Part shown: positions 30,964 through 39,170 of the stretch, piece after piece | Position numbering within the stretch: the stretch's first letter is position 1 | Layout: each line of letters opens with the position of its first letter | Program-made: the position numbers and the translations under genes | Assembly: GCA_963791235.1 (NCBI GenBank) | Contig: CAWBRW010000029.1 | Coordinates: forward strand, 1,178,001 to 1,242,000 | Reading direction: 5' to 3' | From: JALORV01 sp963791235 | Lineage (GTDB): Bacteria; Pseudomonadota; Gammaproteobacteria; Burkholderiales; Burkholderiaceae_F | DNA: 64,000 nucleotides | The notes under the pieces: generated by a model | What the model was told of the DNA's origin: nothing | Databases searched by the model: none | What the model saw: only the letters and a program-made list of their open reading frames with translations

Positions 30964-32715
30964 ATGGACAGCAAGCCGCTGCCGGCGCGCCATGGGGGTG
31001 ACCGGGTAGCCGAGGTGCTGCATGCGCACGGCGTGCGGTTCGTCTTCACGCTGTGCGGCGGGCACATCTCGCCGATCCTGGCGGCTGCCAAGGCGCGCGG
31101 TGTCCGCATCGTCGACACACGGCACGAGGCCACGGCGGTGTTCGCGGCGGACGCCTACGCACGCGTCACCGGTCTCCCGGGAGTCGCGGCGGTCACCGCG
31201 GGCCCCGGACTGACCAACACGATCACGGCCCTGAAGAACGCACAGCTGGCGCAGAGCCCGGTGGTGCTGATCGGCGGCGGAGCGCCGACGGCACTGCAGG
31301 GCCGCGGCGCGCTGCAGGACATCGATCAGCGCTCACTGATCGCGCCGCACGTCAAGCAGGTCGCGCAGGTCAAGCGCGTGCGCGACCTGGGGCCGGCGAT
31401 GAACGAGGCACTGAGTGTCGCCGCGAGCGGCGTGCCGGGCCCAGTGTTCGTCGAATGCCCGGTCGACCTGCTGTACGACGAGACGTTGATCCGACAGTGG
31501 TACGCCGATGCCGCGGGCAAGGGCACGGCGCTCGGCGATCGGCTGCTGCGCTGGTACCTGAACCGTCATGCGTCGCGCATGTTCGCGGGTGCGGCTGCGG
31601 GCGGCACGCCGGCTGTCACGCATGTCGAGGCACCGCGCGCACCCGAAGCATCGATCGCGCGCGCGGCTGATGCTCTGGCCAGGGCGGAGCGACCGTTGTT
31701 CGTTATCGGCAGTCAGGCTCTGCTGATGGCTGATCATGCGCGCGCGATCGCGGAGGCGGTCACCCAGCTCGGCATTCCGGTCTACCTGTCCGGCATGGCG
31801 CGCGGCCTGCTGGGCAGCAATCATCCGCTGCAGATGCGCCATGCGCGCCGCAATGCGCTGCGCGAATCGGACTGCGTGCTGCTGGCCGGCGTGCCATGCG
31901 ACTTCCGCCTGGATTACGGCCGCCATGTGCGCCGCTCGGCCACGCTGATCGCGGCGAATCGCAGTGCGAAGGACGCGCGCATGAATCGCCGACCGACGGT
32001 CGCGGCGATCGGCGATGCCGGCCTGACGCTGGAAGCTCTGGCACAGCGGCTCGGCGAGCGCGCACAGCGCCCCGACTGGATCGCGCAGCTGCGTGCGCGC
32101 GACGAGACGCGCGAACGCGAGATCGATGCGCAGGCCGTGACGGCCGGCGAGCACGTGAACCCGATCGCGTTCTTCCGCGCGCTCAATCGGGTGGCTGGAC
32201 CCAACGCGGTCATGGTCGCTGACGGCGGGGATTTCGTGGCGACGGCGTCTTACATCGTCCGCCCGCGTGGCCCGCTGACCTGGCTGGACCCCGGCGCCTT
32301 CGGCACGCTAGGCGTCGGTGCCGGTTTTGCGCTCGGTGCGCAGGTCGCGCGGCCGCAGGACGAGGTCTGGCTGATCTGGGGCGACGGCGCCAGCGGTTAT
32401 GGGCTCGTGGAGTTCGACACGTTCGTGCGCCACGGCATCCCGGTCATTGCCGTGGTCGGCAACGACGCCAGCTGGGCGCAGATCGCGCGCGAACAGGTCA
32501 AGATGCTCAACGACGATGTCGGTACCGTGCTCGCGCGCAGCGACTACCACGCCGTGGTGCAGGGATTCGGTGCGGCCGGCCTGGTCATCAGAAACGTTGG
32601 CGAGGTCGAGCCGGTGCTGCAGCAGGCCCGTGAGATCGCGCACAGCGGGAAGCCGGTGCTGGTCAACGTCTGGCTCGATCGCACCGACTTCCGCGAGGGA
32701 TCGATTTCGATGTGA
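30964..32715 (+). CDS. ThDP-dependent enzyme resembling human ILVBL / 2-hydroxyacyl-CoA lyase 2
   Basis: 583 residues of the acetolactate synthase/2-hydroxyacyl-CoA lyase fold: ThDP-activating Glu55 in DTRHEATAVFAADA, a central domain, and the ThDP/Mg motif GDGASG (473) with ND at 500-501. Against my memory of human ILVBL, long stretches coincide: GGHISP, AVTAGPGLTNT, GMARGLLG, CDFRL-YGR, WLDPGAFGTLGVGAGFALGA, EFDTFVRH-IPV and the C-terminus RTDFR-GSI. ILVBL/HACL2 cleaves 2-hydroxyacyl-CoA to an aldehyde and formyl-CoA. The adjacent acyl-CoA ligase supports that reaction over acetolactate synthesis; no ilvN-type small subunit is present. Confidence 0.8.
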   Translation: MDSKPLPARHGGDRVAEVLHAHGVRFVFTLCGGHISPILAAAKARGVRIVDTRHEATAVFAADAYARVTGLPGVAAVTAGPGLTNTITALKNAQLAQSPVVLIGGGAPTALQGRGALQDIDQRSLIAPHVKQVAQVKRVRDLGPAMNEALSVAASGVPGPVFVECPVDLLYDETLIRQWYADAAGKGTALGDRLLRWYLNRHASRMFAGAAAGGTPAVTHVEAPRAPEASIARAADALARAERPLFVIGSQALLMADHARAIAEAVTQLGIPVYLSGMARGLLGSNHPLQMRHARRNALRESDCVLLAGVPCDFRLDYGRHVRRSATLIAANRSAKDARMNRRPTVAAIGDAGLTLEALAQRLGERAQRPDWIAQLRARDETREREIDAQAVTAGEHVNPIAFFRALNRVAGPNAVMVADGGDFVATASYIVRPRGPLTWLDPGAFGTLGVGAGFALGAQVARPQDEVWLIWGDGASGYGLVEFDTFVRHGIPVIAVVGNDASWAQIAREQVKMLNDDVGTVLARSDYHAVVQGFGAAGLVIRNVGEVEPVLQQAREIAHSGKPVLVNVWLDRTDFREGSISM

Positions 32716-32761
32716 CCGGATCCGCCTCGGCCGCTGGACGCGGGAACCGGGCGATGACGGG

Positions 32762-33436
32762 TTACGGTCCCCCAGCGAGCGCGATGCGCCTGCGCAATTG
32801 CTCGGCACTGGCCTGATCGCCGGATTTCTCCGCGAGCGCCAACTGCACCCCGAGCCATGCCAGCAGCGGTCGCCGCCATCCCTGGGCCGAGGCTGTGTCG
32901 ACAGCGAATGCGATAGCCGCAGGGTTCGCGCGGCCGCCCTGGAACAGCACGCCTGTGGCGACAAGCCGGGACAGCGGGTCGTCAACATTCTTCAGCGCCG
33001 CAAGCGCCGCCTCGCTGCCGAGGCCGGCCGCAGCGACGTGCCGATACTGTTCCGGCAGTAGTGCAATGTCCTGCGGCTGCACGCGGTTGGCGAGGAAGTC
33101 GGCATACGCGCGTTCGGAGGCTGTTGCATCAGAGCGCAGCTTCTCGAAGCCTTCGCACGGCTGGACATCGAGACTGGCGACCCGCACCGCGCAGCGTGCG
33201 AGTTCGGCCAGCGCGACCTGGTCCGCGCGGCCTGTGCTGGCGAGTTCACGGCGGGCGAGATCGAATTCCACATTCGCTATCCGGGTGTCACCCGCCAGGT
33301 ACGCAGCGACTGCGCGATCGAGGGCCGCCTTGGCATTCGTCTGCCAGTCCGGCGCAGAAGGGCCGCTGCTGCAGGCGGCCAGCAGCATCACCACGGTTCC
33401 GACGCTGCGGCGCGCGAAGCGCATGAAGCCATTCAT
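32762..33436 (-). CDS. Lipoprotein at the end of the MCE transport operon
   Basis: 224 residues. The signal peptide VGTVVMLLAACSSG carries a lipobox (LAAC). The mature protein is almost all helical, with repeated Ala-rich helices of TPR-like character and two Cys in the middle (ELARCAVRVASLDVQPCEG). The start overlaps the stop of the MlaD-like gene by four bases, so it belongs to that operon. MCE systems often encode an accessory lipoprotein, but I cannot match this one to the PqiC/YmbA family by eye. Confidence 0.65.
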   Translation of the reverse strand: MNGFMRFARRSVGTVVMLLAACSSGPSAPDWQTNAKAALDRAVAAYLAGDTRIANVEFDLARRELASTGRADQVALAELARCAVRVASLDVQPCEGFEKLRSDATASERAYADFLANRVQPQDIALLPEQYRHVAAAGLGSEAALAALKNVDDPLSRLVATGVLFQGGRANPAAIAFAVDTASAQGWRRPLLAWLGVQLALAEKSGDQASAEQLRRRIALAGGP

Positions 33437-34392
33437 GGCAGCTTGATCTCCGCGGGCTTCGCAAACGGCCAGCGACGGTTGACTTCGTCGATCATGCCGC
33501 TCACCTTGCGCAGGTTGGTATCGATCTCGGCACGCAACGCGGCGAGGTCAGTCGAGGCGGCGCGCGCGTTGCCAGCGATGGCCTGCGCGTCGACCAGGAT
33601 CGCATCAATCTTCTTGAGGCTTTCGCGGGCCTCCAGCAGCGCAGCGTTCAGCTGGACGATGGCGGCGCGCGCCTCCGGCATCAGACCTTCTGCGCCGAAG
33701 ACCTGCTGGTCAGCCTTGGCGGCGAGGCCATCGATGCGCGCCAGCAGGGCATTCGTTCGATCAAGCGTCACGACCAGTTTCTGTGCGTCGGCGTCGTTGC
33801 CGAACAGCACGCCGAGCGCGCCGCGCGGTCCCTTGATCCTCTCGCTCGCGCTTTGCAGGTTGCCCAGCGTGGTGGCCAGGGCCGAGTCGGTGCTCGTGAG
33901 TTGTGTCAGGTTGCGGATGAGATCGCGCGTCTCGGATACCAGGCGAGGGATCTCGGCAGTCGCATCGCCCACCAGAACCCGTCGCTCGGCGCCGGCAGGC
34001 AGCGGTGGATCACTCAGGACGCCACTGAAGGCGCGCAAATTGGTGTTGCCGACCAGGCCACGCGTCAGGGTGAACACGCTTGATTCACGCAGCCAGCGCG
34101 CGTCCTTGCGCGGTACGTCGATGATGATGCGTGTCGTGCCGTCGGCGGACAGTTCGATGCCACGGACCCGGCCGATCGGGAAGCCGGAGAACGTGAGGTC
34201 CATGCCGACCGTGACGCCTTCCGCGTCGTCGGACAGCAGCACCAGCCGCTGCGAGGGTTCGAACACGCCGCGCGCATAGAGCAGGTACGCCGCCGAAGCA
34301 GCGAACAGCAGCACCAAGAGTCCCACCAGCAATGCGGCGCGGAACTCGAGTGATTCGGCGGTGCGCGATCCAGGGGTCGGTTGGTCGCTCAT
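33433..34392 (-). CDS. MCE-domain substrate-binding protein (MlaD/PqiB type)
   Basis: 319 residues. One N-terminal membrane helix (ALLVGLLVLLFAASAAYLLY) is followed by an MCE domain (about residues 45-125): VLLSDDAEGVTVGMDLTFSGFPIGRV, of which VGMDLTFSGFPIGRV is the family core. A long coiled-coil tail with many Leu/Ala heptads follows (SALATTLGNLQSASERI, ALLARIDGLAAKAD). MCE proteins form rings that move phospholipids or other hydrophobic molecules across the periplasm. The neighbours are an MlaE-like permease upstream and a lipoprotein downstream. Confidence 0.88.
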   Translation of the reverse strand: MSDQPTPGSRTAESLEFRAALLVGLLVLLFAASAAYLLYARGVFEPSQRLVLLSDDAEGVTVGMDLTFSGFPIGRVRGIELSADGTTRIIIDVPRKDARWLRESSVFTLTRGLVGNTNLRAFSGVLSDPPLPAGAERRVLVGDATAEIPRLVSETRDLIRNLTQLTSTDSALATTLGNLQSASERIKGPRGALGVLFGNDADAQKLVVTLDRTNALLARIDGLAAKADQQVFGAEGLMPEARAAIVQLNAALLEARESLKKIDAILVDAQAIAGNARAASTDLAALRAEIDTNLRKVSGMIDEVNRRWPFAKPAEIKLP

Positions 34393-34402
34393 GGTGACGG
34401 CC

Positions 34403-35206
34403 TCAGACGTAATTTCCCACGAGCGAGGCGATTTCTATCAGCAGGATCATGAAGAAGAGCCGCACCAGGCCGCGCAGTTCGGCACTGGTGCGAAGGCGCG
34501 GGTTGGGCCGATCGTAGAGAACCGAGGCGATCGGAATCAACCCCACCGCGAGGCCCAGGCCGAGCGTCTTCAGCGTGAAGATCAGGGAGAGCGCCGGACT
34601 GAAAACGCGACCGAACGTCCGCGTGTAACTTGCAATTCCGCCGGCGGTGAAGCCATGAACCCAGACGTAGGCCAGCGCGGCGGCGACAACGCAGCTCACT
34701 GCCGCCAGGAGTAGCACGGAGAACGTACCTGACATGACGCGCGGCAGGATCTCGCGCTGCAGCGGCTCGGCACTGTTGGCAGACGTCCCGTCGAAGACGC
34801 CGCGCACATGCAGCACCGCGATTTCCGCCGCGTTTGGCAGTGCGCAGCGCAGCGCCACGAACATGGCGGCTGTCAGCGGGATCAGTTCTAGGACCAGCAC
34901 GCGCACGACCATTTCGAGCGCGTAGCGCGACAGTCCGTAGCTCACCGATGTCACGACCACGATGTGGATGATCACCAGGCTGATGATCGACGTCAGCAGG
35001 GTGAACCAGAGCAGGATCGGAGCCGTGTCCTTGACCAGGTGCCGCGCCAGCGCCGCGAGATTGGGTCCGCGGTAACTCGAAGGGGAAAGCGCGAGGACCA
35101 GCAGCTTGGCGCTGAACAGGATGATCCGCCCCCATCCTGCGAACCAGTCCAGCGCGGACCGTCCCAGGTCGGACAGCGCGCCCCATGAGGAAGCCAGCGA
35201 GGTCAT
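34403..35206 (-). CDS. MlaE-like ABC permease
   Basis: About 267 residues from ATG 35206; longer starts at 35218 and 35263 exist but would run through an inverted repeat (CGAGTG-atcga-CACTCG) that more likely belongs to the promoter. Five to six membrane helices and the family blocks YGLSRYALEMVVRVLVLELIPLTAAMFVALR (core: VLELIPLTAAMFVALR) and FTLKTLGLGLAVGLIPI identify it. It should pair with an MlaF-type ATPase, which is not encoded next to it or anywhere in the window. It starts a three-gene operon with the MCE protein and lipoprotein. Confidence 0.82.
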   Translation of the reverse strand: MTSLASSWGALSDLGRSALDWFAGWGRIILFSAKLLVLALSPSSYRGPNLAALARHLVKDTAPILLWFTLLTSIISLVIIHIVVVTSVSYGLSRYALEMVVRVLVLELIPLTAAMFVALRCALPNAAEIAVLHVRGVFDGTSANSAEPLQREILPRVMSGTFSVLLLAAVSCVVAAALAYVWVHGFTAGGIASYTRTFGRVFSPALSLIFTLKTLGLGLAVGLIPIASVLYDRPNPRLRTSAELRGLVRLFFMILLIEIASLVGNYV

Positions 35207-35385
35207 GGGAGCGATCATAGGGGGCGCGCGAGTGTCGATCACTCGCCCGTACACGTCTGTCATGAAGCGTGACTATGATTATCCAAGGTTGCTCGCATCT
35301 GAAGCCGAGAGCCGATCTGCATCACAATGAACAATTCCCCGGCGTGCGCCGGGCCTCGAAGGTCGACTCAACGGAAGGGGTGCAC

Positions 35386-35655
35386 ATGAATTTCATCATC
35401 TGGCTCGTGGTGGGCGGCCTGATCGGATGGGTCGCCAGCATGATCATGAAGACCGACGCGCAGCAAGGCGTGTTCCTCAACATCATCGTTGGCATCGTCG
35501 GCTCGATGTTGGGCGGATGGCTGATTTCGCCGCTACTGGGCGCAGGAACCGTCAATCAGGGCGACTTCAGCCTCGGCGGCCTGATCGTGTCGCTCATCGG
35601 GGCGGTCATCCTGCTGGCGATCGTCAACCTGTTCCGGCGCGGCAAGGTGCGCTGA
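35386..35655 (+). CDS. GlsB/YeaQ/YmgE family small membrane protein
   Basis: 89 residues from ATG 35386, preceded by AAGGGG. Three glycine-rich membrane helices (FIIWLVVGGLIGWVASMIM, FLNIIVGIVGSMLGGWLI, GGLIVSLIGAVILLAIVNLF) and a short basic tail are typical of transglycosylase-associated stress proteins. Members are often induced by envelope or acid stress; the molecular role is not settled. It is a single-gene unit convergent with the ABC exporter. Confidence 0.9.
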   Translation: MNFIIWLVVGGLIGWVASMIMKTDAQQGVFLNIIVGIVGSMLGGWLISPLLGAGTVNQGDFSLGGLIVSLIGAVILLAIVNLFRRGKVR

Positions 35656-35667
35656 GACACGGCTTCG

Positions 35668-35697
35668 GCCCCGGCAGCGCTGTGCGCTCGCCGGGGC
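35668..35697. terminator. Bidirectional hairpin between convergent genes
   Basis: GCCCCGGC (35668-35675) pairs with GCCGGGGC (35690-35697), and AGCGC pairs with GCGCT inside, with one unpaired C and a TGT loop. It lies between two convergent stops. No T-run is present. Confidence 0.5.
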
Positions 35698-35702
35698 GGG
35701 GC

Positions 35703-37487
35703 TCAAGCCGCGAATTGCAGCGCGGCCAATCGACCGTACAGGCCGCCACGAACGATCAGCTCCGCGTGTGTGCCCGCATCGACGATGCGTCCGTGGTCGA
35801 GCACGAAGATGCGGTCGACGCGCTGTACGGTCGCGAGCCGGTGCGCAATGACGATCGTCGTGCGGCCGCGCATGGCCGTCTCGAGCGCTGACTGCACCGC
35901 GCGCTCGCTTTCGGCGTCGAGCGCCGAGGTGGCTTCATCCAGCAGCAGCAGCGGCGCGTCTTTCAGGATGGCGCGCGCAATGGCGAGTCGCTGGCGCTGG
36001 CCGCCGGACAGGCGCAGGCCGCGTTCGCCCACCTCGGTGTCGTAGCCCTGCGGCAGGCGCAGCACGAACTCCTCGACGCGTGCGGCCTGCGCGGCCAACC
36101 GCGCCTCCTCGGCCGTGGCATCGGGCCTGCCGTAGCGGACGTTGTCGAGCACCGAGCCGGAAAAGATCGTGGCCTCCTGGGGCACCACCGCGATGTGGCG
36201 CCGCAGCTCGTCGAGCGCGAGTTCGCGCACGTCCACGCCATCGACACGAAGACGGCCACCGGCGATGTCGTAGAAGCGCTGCAGCAGCTGGAACACCGTG
36301 CTCTTGCCGGCCCCGGACGGCCCCACCAGTGCGACCGTGTGCCCCGGTTCGATCGCCAGCGTGAAATCAGTCAGTACCGCCTGCTGCGAACGCGACGGGT
36401 AGCTGAAGCTGACGCTCTCGAACTGCACATGCATGCCGCCCGCCACGCGGGGCAGGGGACGCGGCAGGTCTGGCGAGTGGATGGGCGAACGGGTATGCAG
36501 CAGTTCCATCAACCGCTCCGTTGCGCCCGAGGCGCGCATCAGCTCGCCCCAGACCTCGGCGAGGACGGCCACGCTGCCTGCCACCACCATGATGTAGAGC
36601 GCGGTCTGGCTGAGTTCACCGGCGCTGATGCGTCCCGCCATGACCGCCTGCACGCCGCCGTACAGGCCGTAAAGCAGCGAACCGAAGACTCCGACGATCA
36701 GGAACGCCGTCAGCAGGGCCCGCGTGCCGGTGCGCCGGATCGACGTCGCGAAAGCGCGCTCGTTCGCCTCGGAGAATCGGCGTGTCTCGGCGGGCTCCTG
36801 CGTGAAGCTCTGCACTACCGGAACCGCGTTCAGCACTTCGCCGGCGATCGCGCTTGAATCGGCGATGCGATCCTGGCTTGCCCGCGACAGTCGCCGCACG
36901 CGCCCGCCGATCAGCATGGCTGGCGCCACGACCAGCGCGATGATGCCGACGACCGTGAGCATCAGCCGAGGGCTGGTCGCAATCAGCATCGCGATCCCGC
37001 CGACGAACAGCACCGCGTTGCGCAGTCCCATCGAGATGCTCGATCCGACCGCGTTCTGGATGACGGTGGTGTCGGTCGTCAGTCGCGACAGGACCTCGCC
37101 GGTCTTCAGGGTCTCGAAGAACTGCGGACTCTGCGTCAGCACGTGCGCGTAGACCGCGTGTCTCAGGTCGGCCGTCACGCGTTCGCCGATCCACGTCACC
37201 ATGAAGAAGCGCGCTGCGGTGAACACCCCGAGCGCCACCGCGACGGCGAACAGCAGTCCGAAGTGGCCGCGGATCGCGACGAGCTTGTCGCCGAGTTCAC
37301 TGCCTGCCGGCATTGCCAGTCCGTTGTCGACCAGCAGCCGGACCGCATACGGCATGGCCAGCGTCGCGCTCGCTGCGAGCACCAGGAACAGCAACGCGAT
37401 CGCCACCTGCCGCTTGTAGGGTGCGATGAACGGCAGCAGGCCGCGCAGCGGCCGGAGTTTTTTCGGCGCAGGCGCCGGATCAGCCAT
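35703..37487 (-). CDS. MsbA-like ABC exporter (membrane and ATPase domains fused)
   Basis: 594 residues. Six membrane helices in the first 320 residues carry the ABC-B exporter blocks (FFETLKTGEVLSRLTTDTTVIQNAVG, of which TGEVLSRLTTDTTVIQ is the core). The ATPase domain has Walker A GPSGAGKST, signature LSGGQRQRLAIARA, Walker B LLLLDEATSALD and switch His in IAHRLATV. It forms a homodimer that exports lipids, peptides or drugs. There is no N-terminal peptidase C39 domain, so it is not a double-glycine peptide processing exporter. Confidence 0.9.
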   Translation of the reverse strand: MADPAPAPKKLRPLRGLLPFIAPYKRQVAIALLFLVLAASATLAMPYAVRLLVDNGLAMPAGSELGDKLVAIRGHFGLLFAVAVALGVFTAARFFMVTWIGERVTADLRHAVYAHVLTQSPQFFETLKTGEVLSRLTTDTTVIQNAVGSSISMGLRNAVLFVGGIAMLIATSPRLMLTVVGIIALVVAPAMLIGGRVRRLSRASQDRIADSSAIAGEVLNAVPVVQSFTQEPAETRRFSEANERAFATSIRRTGTRALLTAFLIVGVFGSLLYGLYGGVQAVMAGRISAGELSQTALYIMVVAGSVAVLAEVWGELMRASGATERLMELLHTRSPIHSPDLPRPLPRVAGGMHVQFESVSFSYPSRSQQAVLTDFTLAIEPGHTVALVGPSGAGKSTVFQLLQRFYDIAGGRLRVDGVDVRELALDELRRHIAVVPQEATIFSGSVLDNVRYGRPDATAEEARLAAQAARVEEFVLRLPQGYDTEVGERGLRLSGGQRQRLAIARAILKDAPLLLLDEATSALDAESERAVQSALETAMRGRTTIVIAHRLATVQRVDRIFVLDHGRIVDAGTHAELIVRGGLYGRLAALQFAA

Positions 37488-37494
37488 CAGTGCG

Positions 37495-37893
37495 TCACCA
37501 CAGCGGCGAGGTCAGTACGCCCCAGCTCGCGAGAATCATCAATGTGCCCCAGGCGATGAACGCGACGACGAAGGGAGTTCCACGGGCTTTCGGGTTGCGG
37601 GCGTAGGCCACCGCGTACCAGAGGCGTGCCACGACCCAGACCGCGCCGATCACCGCCGCGATGCGAGGGCTGAAGTAGATCGCTGCCAGCCACATCGCCG
37701 GCAGGAAGAGGACCACGTTTTCGAGGGTGTTCATCTGCACACGGAAGGCTCGCTCGAAGCCTTCGGGCCCGGTCGTGGCCGGCGCGTTGATCTTGTACCT
37801 GCCGCGCGCCACGCCGACGTACCACGCGCAGCCGAAGAGCAGTGCCAGCGTGGCGAGCGTGATCAACGCTGGCCAGTGCATCGTTGTTCCCAC
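37495..37893 (-). CDS. MAPEG family membrane protein
   Basis: GTG 37893 is preferred: AGGAGG lies five bases upstream. ATG 37881 is an alternative. Four membrane helices are seen. The family motif is partly visible as FRVQMNTLENVVLFLPAMW and RLWYAVAYARNPKARGTPF. MAPEG proteins include glutathione transferases and related proteins acting on hydrophobic molecules. It lies seven bases ahead of the ABC exporter gene on the same strand and is likely co-transcribed. Bacterial members mostly have no proven substrate. Confidence 0.8.
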   Translation of the reverse strand: MGTTMHWPALITLATLALLFGCAWYVGVARGRYKINAPATTGPEGFERAFRVQMNTLENVVLFLPAMWLAAIYFSPRIAAVIGAVWVVARLWYAVAYARNPKARGTPFVVAFIAWGTLMILASWGVLTSPLW

Positions 37894-37950
37894 CAAAACC
37901 TCCTGTGAAGTCGCCGCCAGAGCGTAGCGGTGTTTCGTGGACCCCTGCCG

Positions 37951-39029
37951 CTACAGCCGCATCGGCGCGACGTAACCGGTCATCTCGAGGTAGCCGCGGC
38001 CCACGCGCTGACCGCCTTCGAGCAACTCGCTCGCGCCCTCCCAGTACACGGCGCCAGCGGAAGCGCGCGAGTCGAGTTCCTGGTCGTTCATCAACGGACG
38101 TGTCTCGAACCGGCGATCACCGACGACGATGCGCTGTGCCACGGGATAGCTGGCATTTGTACGCGGCGAGCGCCAGGTCGAAACGGATTCAAATCGCACG
38201 GCCTCGCTCCCGAACGTCCGCACCGCGCCGCCAGGCGAGCGCAGGGACGCATAGGTGTAGAGGACCCCCGCCGGGTCTTCGAGCGGATCTGGAAAGCCGT
38301 CAGCGCGGTGCCGTCGGCGAGGTTCATGCCGATCCAGTCCCAGCCGACAGCGTCCTCGGCAAGCACGCTGCTCGACCATTCGTGGTCGAGCCAGCCGATC
38401 CCCGTCGCTTCTCGCACTGTGCCGTCCAGTCGCAGGCTGGCGCGTATCGCCAGCTGCGGCTGGCTGTAGTAGTAGCTGGCCTGCTGCGTCAGCGGTCCTT
38501 TCTGTGAGTAGCCGTCACGGCCCTGCAGCAGCAGGGGCTGCGTCGGGCGTGCGACCAGCGCAAGGTCGAATCCGCGCGCCGGGATGGAACCGCGGTACTC
38601 GCCGCTGGCACCCTCCCGTACGAAGGTCCAGCGATCCAGTCGCACGTCGGTATCGCTTGTGCCCGCATCGACCAGGCCAAAGCCGACGCGCTGCGCGCGC
38701 TCGTCATGCAGCAGGACCCCGCGCGTACGGTCGGCGATGGCGGCATGCGCAATGATCAGTTGCTGCGGTGAGAAGCGACTTTCGCTGGGCGCGACTGTGG
38801 TCCGCACGCGAAAGAACGTCAGCTGGAACCCGAGCGCCTCGCGCCCGGGCACGTCGAGGAAGCCGGTCAGGTACCACCACTCCGTGCGGTACTCCGGATG
38901 GGCCCCGTGGTCGCGCGGAAACACCAGCGGCCGCGGCGTCACCGACGCGTAGGTCACCTCCGCCCTCGCGCTTCGCGCGAGCGGCGCGGCGCCCGCCGCC
39001 AGCAACAACGCACGCCTGCTAATCCGCAC
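37951..39029 (-). CDS. CrtC/AttH-like lipocalin-domain protein (one frameshift)
   Basis: GTG 39029 opens a twin-arginine-like signal peptide (ISRRALLLAAGAAPLARSARA). The N-terminal lipocalin-like domain shows PEYRTEWWYLTG and FQLTFFRVRT; the second domain has GIGWLDHEWSSSVL and WDWIGMNLADGTALTAFQ. The frame breaks near 38285-38295 and the rest reads EDPAGVLYTYASLRSPGG to YLEMTGYVAPMRL. Family members include hydratases (CrtC) and AttH proteins encoded with FtsX-type ABC transporters, as here. It probably binds or modifies a lipid in the periplasm. Confidence 0.85.
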
Positions 39030-39170
39030 GACCCGCCATCCGTTCCGCCGCTGCTCTAATTGCTGCCTTTGTATTCGCACGAAGCGCCGGGCCGCTCCCA
39101 AGCTTCGTGCGCACTTCCATCGCGCGAGGTGCACGTGCGACGCGCAGCGTCGCGTACACCGAGCGCGCCA

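Noticed and set aside
30964..32715. Acetolactate synthase (IlvB) for the ThDP enzyme
   Set aside because: No regulatory subunit or ilvC follows, and the ILVBL-type signatures and partner ligase favour a lyase.
35703..37487. ABC exporter as the processing exporter of the double-glycine peptide
   Set aside because: It lacks an N-terminal C39 peptidase domain and lies 16 kb away in a different context.
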